Below, in pieces: positions 23,701 to 33,834 of a stretch of DNA of 64,000 bases. The stretch is from the NCBI GenBank assembly GCA_964036045.1, contig OZ038395.1, forward strand, positions 9,194,288-9,258,287, read 5' to 3'. This DNA comes from Eutreptiella sp. 'Long Island Sound 2002' (Eukaryota; Euglenozoa; Euglenophyceae; Eutreptiales; Eutreptiaceae). The notes beneath the pieces are model-generated. The model did no database searches. It was not told the origin of the DNA and saw nothing but the letters and a program-made list of their open reading frames with translations. The position numbers and the translations under genes were made by a program. Position 1 is the stretch's first letter; each line of letters starts with the position of its first letter.

Positions 23701-26700
23701 CCTCCAGCCCTGCTCCACGGCGCTCCCCAGCACAGCCGCAGGCTGTGCCCCAGCGCGACCCCACGCTGCGCCCCTTGTGCAGCCGCATGCGGCGCTGCAT
23801 CGCAGACCCACGCCGCGCCCCAACGCAGCTGCGTGCCGCGCGCCTCCGCGGCCCCGTACTGCGCCCCCACGCAGTCCCACACTCTGCCCCAGCGTAGCCA
23901 CATGCTGCGCGCCAGCGCAGCCCCGCGCTGCGGCCCTTCCGCAGCCGCTGCGCCCCAGCGCAGGGAAAAAACCCTACATATACCCCGCCCCCTCCACCCC
24001 CTTACACCACCTTCGCACAGGAAGTAGCCCCCTCCCCTGTTGCGGGGGAGCGGCGGCTGGAAGCAAGGGGAGTCGGGGCCCCGCATGTCCCCGGACAGGT
24101 GGTCCCTCCATCCCGCCCCCCCTCCTCCACCGCTTCTCACAGGTCGGGTCACCCTCCCCCCCGCAGCGGGGGAGGGCTCCAGGGTAACATCCACAGGTAG
24201 CCCCACCCTCCTCCACGCGCGCACGCACCCCCCCCCCCGCGACAAGGCGGACCCCCCCCCCCCTGCTCCCTTGCGCCCTGCCCAGGGAGAGCGTGTCTGG
24301 CAATTTCTCCCGCCGGCACGTGCTGGGTGCCACAACAACAACAACAACAACAACAACATACCATACCATACCATACCATACCGTACCGTACCGTACCGTA
24401 CCGTACCGTACCGTACCGTACCGTACCGTACCGTACCATACCATACCATACCATACCATACCATACCATACCATACCATACCATACCATACCACACCACA
24501 CCGCATGGCACCACACTCCAAACAACCCAGAGTCAGTAGGTCTTCACAAAATTCACTCCAAGCACTGCAGCCTCAGCAAGACTCAACCCGAGGCGTGCAC
24601 AAACAACCGGACGCCACAGTCCCCCACGACCGTGAAAGCCCAGAGACACACCTTCACAAAGACATCCAAAGCCTTTCCCGATCTATACACTTGCCAACTT
24701 GGGTCGGCCTTGATGCCGGGGTCAATGATGGTCACCACATGCACGCCCCGTTGATGTAGATCCCTCAGAAAGGCCGCAGGTCTGGGAAACCGAGACGCAT
24801 CCCACTCCCAATTTTTGTAGTCCTGTGGCCCACGGTCGCAAGAATGCTGCTGTGCTCTGGGCACACCCCTGCCCCCCCCCCCCCCCCCCAAGGCCCAACA
24901 TGATCCTCAAATGCGCCGCCACACCTGCGCGCGCGCATGCCCCGCCCGTGCGCCCGCGTGGCTGCCTGTCAGCGTGTCTGCCTACCTGCGTGCGTGACGA
25001 CCTTGTGTGCCTGGCAGACTTTGTTTATAAGGGGGGGGGGATCTTTTGGCTCTGAGACCCACCCACCCCTAAAAAGAACTTGACCCAAAGTTTGGCTGAG
25101 GGAAAATCAAATTGGAATAAGCGGCCCCTTTGTGGGACCCACCCAGGACCCCCATCCCCCTTTGGGATTAATTCCTTTCCAACAAAGCCTGGTGCCTGCT
25201 TGCGCGCCGGCTTGCTTGTGTGTGCATGCATGGCTGGGTGGGTTTTTAACTTCAGGGGCGGGTCGATACAGCCCTCTAGCTCGAACCCCCCAAACGGGGG
25301 TCAATTGACAGGCCCCCCAAAATCCTACCGAGACTGGACCCCCGGCCCCCATAAGCTACCGAGACAGACCCGGACCCAAAATTCGGCCAAAAAAATGGAT
25401 TGTTGGAATCAGCGCATCAGGCGGGTTCAGAAAAGTCATCACTTGCCCTGTATTTGGTGAATACATCGGCCATTTTCAATGCTCACAAAACCTTTCGGCG
25501 CAAGAGCTCATAACAACTGATTAATGGCCCTGTCAATTCAGCCCTTTTCCCAACCACCGCCCCCCCAGTTTTTTTTTTTGGGGGGGGGGCTCCATTGACC
25601 GCCCTCCCCCCCAGGGTTGAAAACCGGACTTCCCTTGTGCATGTGTGTGCATCCGTGCATGCGTGGCTGCCTGCCCGCGTGCCTCCATCCTCCTCACCAG
25701 ACCTCGCCACACCTCCATCTGGTGGTATGATGCTCAACCCCCGGCAACACCAACAACTCTCTGCAACCGTCACCACCGGATGACAACCCAACAGCCCTTC
25801 CAAACCCTTTTGACTGCATTGGCAATCAGTAACACCAACCCACAGAGAAACAGTAGATCTACGATCAATTGCCAACACCGTAGGATTGATTGCCACACCA
25901 AAGAATCCAGTGGCAGCCAACCCACAGAGAAACGCGCGCACTGCCTGCAAATGTGTGACTGCTGCTTTTTGCAGAAACTGCATATCTGAACAATGGCAGG
26001 TGCTGTGGTGTGATGTGGTGTGGTGTGGTGTGGTGTGGTGTGGTGTGGTGTGGTGTGGTGTGGTGTGGTGTGGTGTGGTGTGGTGTGGTGTGGTGTGGTG
26101 TGGTGTGGTGTGGTGTGGTGTGGTGTGGTGTGGTGTGGTGTGGTGTGGTTTGGTGTGGTGTGGTGTGGTGTGGTGTGGTGTGGTGTGGTGTGGTGTGGTG
26201 TGCCTCCACTCCACCCATGCTTCCGGGAGACTAGTATTCTCTGCAACAATAAATACCCACCCCACCCCCTGTCTAAGCCACGGAAAGTCCCAAATTAACG
26301 CGGTCCAGACGCCTAGTGTCGCTTACGCAAGGCTGTGGCTCACACGTATCACATACAACTACCGACACACACCTGAGTGACAAGAAGGGGAACATCATGC
26401 ACCAAAAAATCCGAAATCAGAGCTATGTGGGTTCGAATGGGCAAACACTCACCAAAAATGTGTCCAGGACTCCATGTAATTCGCAAATTTGTCACCCACC
26501 CCATGCCTTATGTGACTGCACTACATTTGGCACCGAATCAAACTAGGCCCCGGATTTTGCCGAATTCATACGGACCCTACGCCCGCTGCAGACAAGACCG
26601 TGGCTTATACAAGGGGAGGGGGGTACTCCTTCCCCCTTGTCCCAACACGGGCCAAATTCTGGTTCAGGGGGCAAAAGTGCGGAAACACCCGGTCCGCGTG

Positions 26701-29700
26701 TTTGGACAAGCCCGTGTTACCGCACGGCGCATACCACGGAACACATTTTGCAGGCATAGGCCACCTCCTGTTCATGACTACAAAAGGGTGCCCAACACGC
26801 CGGCATACACAACACCACAAAACACAACATAACACAACACAACACAACACAACACAACACAACACAACACAACACAACACAACACAACACAACATAACAC
26901 AACACAACATGACACAACACAACACAACACAACACAACACAACACAACACAACACAACACAACACAACACAACACAACACAACACAACACAACACAACAT
27001 AACACAACACAACACAACACAACACAACACAAGAGCACATAGAATTACAGCCGCACCAACACTTTGCGACCCACATGGACCTCTGCTGCAGCCCGCACAA
27101 AGCCACATACCACATTCTCTCTTGGATTGGAACCGCAAAAACCGATAGATCCAAAAAAAAGGCCCAAAATTGCGAAAGCCCGTGTTAAGACAAGAGGGGG
27201 GGGGGGCGGGGGGTACACCAAAAGAAAGAACAAAGCATTTTCGTGGGCTCATATTGATACGCAAAACGCCCCAAGCACCGTGCATCGCGTTTCGCACCGG
27301 GAGCGCATTTCTCTCCCAACCCTCCACAGCCCTCAATGACCCCACCCCCATTCGTGGCACCCTCATTGATGCTCAACGACTCCACAATCCCCGTCGTACT
27401 GTTCGGGCCGACTCAGCACATTGGGTCCGCCTCAGCCCCCCACCCACAACCCCATCGGACGCCTGCTGTTCTCATTCCACGACCTGCCCACCCTCGCCGT
27501 GGGCCCCCGCAACACCTTCATCCAGTCGATGTCCAGCCAAACATGGTCCAGCGGCAGCCGGTGGGCCTGGAAGGCCTCCACGACCTCGTGCACTTTGCTC
27601 TCGGGCACGTACGAGTACCGGCTTTGCCCAAAGCCCAGCGCCCACTTGGGCGGCAGGGCCATGGTCCCGCACGCCTGCCCCAGCTTCTTCACCAGGGCTT
27701 TGGGGTCCGGGGCATGGAACAGGATGACGGGGAAGGCCCGAGGCCTCTGGGGGTACTGCCGCGCTTCAGTCTAGCAAAACGGCAGGAAGGCAATGTCGGG
27801 CCAAGCCAGGAGTGCCGTGCCATACCATGTCACGTCACGTCATCACATGTGGCGTCATGTCGTGTCAGGGGTGGAAAGAGTGCCCCCCCCTGTGTGACAT
27901 TCCGTCGGGTTGTTGCTCCTTTACGGGGCCCTGGACACTCACCCGTTCTTCCCTTCGCATGTTGCGCCGGGTCGCTGCTTTCTGTCGCCCGCTGCGGCCG
28001 GTGCTCCTGCTGGTGTCGTTTCCGCGTTCGCGGAGCCCAGTAGTTGGTGTGCTGGGGCTGTGCTGAATGCGGCATTGTGTGCCGTTTGGGCGTCAGCGGC
28101 GCCCAGTAGTTGGCGTATTGAGGATGTGCTGGTTGTTGCCGGGGTCGTTTGACTGTTTTTGCTGTCCACACACCTCTGTCCACAGGCCGTCCATAGCCTG
28201 CCTTGCTGTGTTTCTGCGCGGCCCAGGTGCCCTGTTCCTCCACGCGCTGTCCCGGCCGTCCACCATGTGCCCTTTTCCCCCTCACGGCTTCCCTCCCCGT
28301 CCAAGCCCCGCCCCGCTATGGGATACAGATGCGTGTGCACGGCGGTGCCGTTCAGCACCAAGCAGAAGTGCAAAGCCAAAGTCGAAGAAAAAAAGCTCTT
28401 CAGTGACATGTCATAGGTGCCTTTCGCTGCAACAGAAGCGAACGCCGAGAGTGCGAGGCGGTTCCACTGAACCTAAGTCCTATGAGTTAATTCTGGTTGA
28501 TTCACGTATCATCAGGTATCAGTACCCCCCCCCCCCCGCCAAGGCCAAGGCCTTGTGCCACCCCCCCCCCCCCCCCGCAGCGATTGCGATTACGATTGCT
28601 CCGCCCGCTGGACCAGTGTGCACCAACCACATTTGGTCAACTCATATGGGTTCTTGACCACAATTACACACAAACAGTGGGGAGGGCCCATGACCCTGCC
28701 TGTTTTCAGAATTTCAGCCTGGTTGGGCCCACTTGGTACTAAGGTGGGAGACCACCAGGGCCGTTTTTGGAAAAATGGGTTTTGTTGACCAATCGTGCTA
28801 CAAATTCTGCGCACATGTGATATGAAACCATTCATCAACCCCGTCCCTGAGAACATCTAACACAGGACAATGCACTGGACAGGTTTTGTAGCATTTCTGA
28901 GTCCAGCACAATCATTTCTTCGCACATGTGGCATGAACCTTTTGCCATTCAGCAGGGTCCATGTCAGAAATGTCTGCACTGGAGTTGGAACTTGTTGTCA
29001 TACCTGCGAAGCAAAAAAGAGCATCCGTAATCGTCGTTTCGTTGTCACCCTCCTGGCCCAGACCCCCCCCCCGCCACCTTGGTAATGTCGTCACTTTTAT
29101 ATCCACCGCTGTGTCGTGTCATGATATGTGATGTCGTGTCGTGTCGTGTCGTGTCGTGTCGTGTCGTGTCGTGTCGTGTCGTGTTGTGTCGTGTCGTGTC
29201 ATGTCGTAGCAACTGAAGGGGGGATGGGTAAATGTGAGACTAGAGACAGTGACAGGGCCCTCGGTTTCCTACGGATTGGGCCCCAAGAAAGTAGTAGGTT
29301 GGGGAACTTCACAAAAAGGGTGCCCTTTACTTTGCGAGTGCTGGAGGAAGGACCTTCGTGGGCTGGAAATTAAAAACTTACCACAACTACAAGCTGCTCC
29401 AGTTCAAAGCACAAATTACCACAGTACACGGCAGGGCACCTCGTAGCGGGCACACGCCAGCCCGTCACACATGGACTCATTGCGCGCGGGGGCAAGCTGT
29501 GGAAGGGAACTGGGTGCGCAGTCCTACAGCAGTCAGCCCGTGTGAACAAAGGTCCGGGGAGGGTGGTGGACCATGAAGGCGGGGCCTGCCGGTGCTTCCG
29601 GTGTCACGCATTTGGGGTGTGTTTGCATCGTGGCTGTACGGGGGGGGGGGAATATTGGTGGTGCGGTGTTGTGGGAGAAAATTGACTGGGGGCAGGGATG

Positions 29701-32700
29701 GAGTCGAAGGGGGGAAGGTTACCCCCCCCCCCCTTTCAAGGGTGCCCAGCCAACGCCCAGCCACTGTCCCCTTGACGCCAAATGCCAGCTTCAATGGCAT
29801 CTGTAACCGACAGTAACCGCCCCCAACCGCTTCGGCAACCTCCTCCAACCGCCTGCCTAACCGCTCCTGGGGCCGCCTCTGAGGTCCCTTCCCTTCTGAT
29901 GCATCCCTGGGCGAGGGGGGGGGGGGTCTTTTGGCCCCTCGCCAGCCCCCACTGACCCACTGCACCTGGTGGGGGGTCCAGGGCGGGCCTTAACAGGGGG
30001 GAAAAAAGTGTTCCTTTACACAGTTTTCCCAAAAAAGCCCACGGGCGCACCATGTGTTGGCGACGGGCGGTTGGTGGTTGGTGGTTGGTGACTGGCGGTT
30101 GGTGGCGGTTGGTGGCAGTTGGTGGTGGTTGGCGGCGGTTGGTGGTTGGGGACTGGTGGTTGATGGCGGTTGGCAGTGGTTGGCGGTTGGCGGTTGGTCG
30201 CCGCTGGCGGTTGGCGGTTGGCGGTTGGCGGTTGGCGGCTGGCAGCGGTTGGTGGTTGGCCGTTGATGGCCCCTTGGGGCGGTCCTTAACAAAAAAAAAT
30301 CTAGTCCCTAAAACGACCCCCCTGGGGGGGGGGGGTCCTGGAACCCAAACATTTGCGTACCAAAAATAGCCCTAATCAATATTTCCTCTCGTAAAATTTC
30401 ATTGCTACCCACGACGAAATCCAGGTCCGAGCGGGGGGGGGGGGATGTTAGCCCCCCACCCACCCCCCACCCCAGGAGATGCTGAGTTGTGAAGCAAAAC
30501 TCTGTGCTGCCCGCTGGAGGAAGAAGACGAAGGCCAAGCTTTGTCCATCGTCCCCGCACGCAAGAAAACCGACCAGATGGCACCCTCTGCACGAACTGCC
30601 CCCCGCCCTCGAGTGGTAAGTGCCTGTGCGCAACGGTATCCCCACACCCCAACTTCACCGCCACTTGGGAGACTCGTGATGGACCGGTAGTCAGCACCAC
30701 GCTCTGAGGGGGGGGAAGAATCTTGGCAAGCACAACACTGCTTCCCAAACGTTGGAAATTGACAACAGTCCGTATCAATATGATCGACATCCGTGGCTAA
30801 AATTGCGAAAAACTAAGTGTTCTGCATCATACAGGATGCAGTGTGGTGCTGTGGATGCAACAAATTTGAAGTGCACAGCAATGCACGAATAATACCACCT
30901 CGTCCAACCAGCAAACACTGAGGAGAAGCTCAATATGCAACCTTCTAAGTGAATTTGGAGAACTGAAAGCGACGGTTCCCCCGCCCCCCTGGGGTACTAT
31001 TCAGGGGGGGGGGGGCGGTTCTGTGGAACCCATTCCCAACCCTCCACCACCCAACACCCACAAAGAGGGGACTCAGTCACAGGCATCGGCATCGGCGTTA
31101 GCCGCAGCCGAACTGGCGAACTCGCCGCAGAGGCGGAGAAAATTGGGGGGAAATGGGGAACTGTCAGAAATTGCCAAAAATACATCATGGGGGGTGTAGA
31201 AAAATGTGTGAAATTGGTAGGAAACGGGAGAAAAGTCGGAGCAAAGTGGGACAATTTGGGACAAATGTCGCATTTTTCCCAGTCCCATTCCCCCCACTGT
31301 TCCACAACCTCCCCACCTTTCCCTCAGTTCCTTTGATGAATTTTGCCAGCCGAAGTAGCCGACTGGGCAAATGGGAATTTCGGGACTGGCCAAAATTCGC
31401 CGATTGTTTGGCCAGCGCCGACAGTTGCAGTTATGGCTTGGAAAAACGGGGGTTGCCCCCTGCACCTCGTCGCCCATCTTGACAAAGCAGTGGCCTGACC
31501 GGGGTCCTTGAGGAGAAAAGGGAAAGAAAAGAAAAGGAAGGCCCACGAAACGACCCCCCCCCCGCAGGGCAGACAAGGACGTCACCTCGGCCCCCAAGGA
31601 GCACCAACACCGAGACCTGCACAGACGTGGCATAGTCCTTGTCCCTGGCCTTCGTGGGGTGTGGGTTGGAGGTGAAGGTCAGATGGTTGTCCCTGGTGTC
31701 CACTTGCAGGTGGTCGGTGCAGTCGGCCAATACCCCGCAGCACTGCCCGTCGGGCAGCACGATGAATGCGAAGGGGTGCGAGGTGTACACCTTCTGGGTC
31801 CCCGGTCCATAGCCTGCAATGGAACGGGGAAAGGGAGCCAAGAACTGTCCCTATGCGGGACCCGCTAGCAGGGCTTGTAAGAGGGGGGGGGGGTCAAGGG
31901 AGGGGGGGGTACGTAGGTCCAGCACCCCCTCGCCGTATGGTGACCCCACCCCTGAGACGGTTCTCTGGTGGTCGAGTGGTAAGACACTTGGCGCGTGTAC
32001 CGGAGACCCGGTTTCAATTCCCAGGTGGGCGATTCCAGTCGTGTTGGGTGACCTGGGATAGTCGTGTTGGGTGACCTGGGATCGATTCGGACCCCGGTGG
32101 CCGCAGAGACGAGACGCGTGGACTGGGTAACCCGATATCGATTCCCGGGGTGACTGACGAAGCGACAAAGGGCGCCGGACAATTGGGGATCAGTGGACTT
32201 CGAATCATCCGAGCGCCCCATGGCCACGGGCCGGGTGCCCACCAACCCCCCCCCCCCCCCCCAAAAGTGGTGCTGGGTTTTTAGAGGCGCTGAAGGCACC
32301 GAAGAAAAATTTTGGCCTAAACTAACCTACGCTGAAGGTGCCAGAGAAACATTTTGATTAGCCAACGGCCTGGACCTCTTAAATGGGGGGGGGGGGGGGC
32401 GGTGGGTGGGTGGATGGGTGGGTGGTGTGGGACCCTCCACGACCCCAGGCCCCCACGCCCCCACGTGGCGCACTGCCCCGCTCGCTGGATCTTGCTGAAT
32501 GGCACAAGTCAACGCGGGTTGTAGTGGGCTTGATGGGGTCCGTGGCATTCTGATGGAGTCGGGTCAGGGTGCCTGCCTGGTCCCTGGCCCCTTTCAGGAG
32601 CGTTCGACCGCAGGCGGATGCCGCAACCAGTGTCCAACCAAGGGAGGCGGCCTGTTCAAATTCTAGACCCCAGCCGGGTGCGAAAACTTTGGGGGGTCTG

Positions 32701-33757
32701 GAGGGGGGGGTCTGCAATCTGAACAGGCCGCCCCCTTGTGTCCAACATTTTTTCCCGTTAACTGCTCTGCTGCAGTGCGGGATGCACTTGTGCGGGCACT
32801 GCCGCATGGGACACGGTGGGGGTGCGTGATGGCGGGCCATGGTGTTGGGATACAAGCGTGGTACAGGGCGATACCTGCCCCCCGCCTTTGCGAGACAACG
32901 CTTGTCAGGACAACAGTGCGTTGTCTCCGGCATTTTCAGTGGTTTTACACAGGGGGCCATCGTCATAAGCCGGGTGCAAAGGATGGGCCTAATTCTTAGA
33001 CACGGCGAGAAGGTACTCCAAATTGTTTGTTGAGGTGGAAGCAAAAACAGGCACGAGTGGAGAATGGTAAAAAAACGATGCCCGGCGCGCGCCCGGCGCG
33101 CTAACGCTCCCCCTAAGGGGTTGGCATACAACAACGGAGGCCTCACTCTACCTCCTCAATGCAATGCAATGCAATGGTGGTTATAGGCGCCCACATCCCC
33201 TGCCGGGGGGGGGGAGGGGCATGGACGATTTCTCTTCCGCGTGGCCCGGCACCGAAGAGGGTGCCTCACAAGGTGCCCAATCATGCAAGGCGTACGTTTC
33301 GTCACGTTTCGCGTTTCCCACAATGCGGTCGTTTCGAGTCGTTTTGTGTTCCACGGGGTGCCGAATCCGGGAACTTCGGTTGTGCCAAAAACACGTACAT
33401 CATCTGTCACGCTATGGTTGTGTGTTATTGTGTGTCTCGTGGCAATGCGCGGAACCGATTGGTGCATGCACTTCGCACCCCAAAAAAAGCCCCCTAGGGG
33501 ATAGATCCATATACGACTTTCACTACAATATCCTTTTCTCAAGGCACTGCTTGCACTGCGTTCGTCCCAAGCCACCCGCCACAGCGTAACGTCTTATGCA
33601 CCTGCCTGTGCACCTTAAGTAATCGTCTACTTCCGCTACCTCTGGAGTCGCTACTCGACTTCCGTTCTGGTGCTTGTCGCTTTTGTGCAGATGAAGCTGC
33701 CACCGTTGTCTTCCCACTTTGTGCTTGCTTGGCTTGCCCACGGGGTTGCTTGGCGGT

Positions 33758-33834
<77 letters not shown>

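Larger units (their letters stand above)
24823..27515. other. GH31 intron between exons D and C
   Basis: It holds the (GGTGT)n array, TIR element copy M1 (26276-26625), and the dispersed element with the (AACAC)n expansion (26630-27205). No exon was recognised inside. Confidence 0.7.
27756..31616. other. GH31 intron between exons C and B
   Basis: It contains the 0.4-kb duplicated segment at 27890-28285, (GTGTC)n at 29112-29208, the 160-bp repeat at 29750-29910 and the TTGGTGG-type repeat at 30060-30275. It also has a GAGATGCTGAGTTGT repeat end near 30476. No further exon was recognised. Confidence 0.65.

Noticed and set aside
1-25000. Telomeric or subtelomeric array, by analogy with HeT-A/TART
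   Set aside because: GH31 exons D and E flank the array in phase, so it lies inside a gene, and ATACC is not a telomere repeat I know.
31968-32030. Functional tRNA gene
   Set aside because: The anticodon arm does not pair and the T-arm has a mismatch and an extra T; reported only as tRNA-like.
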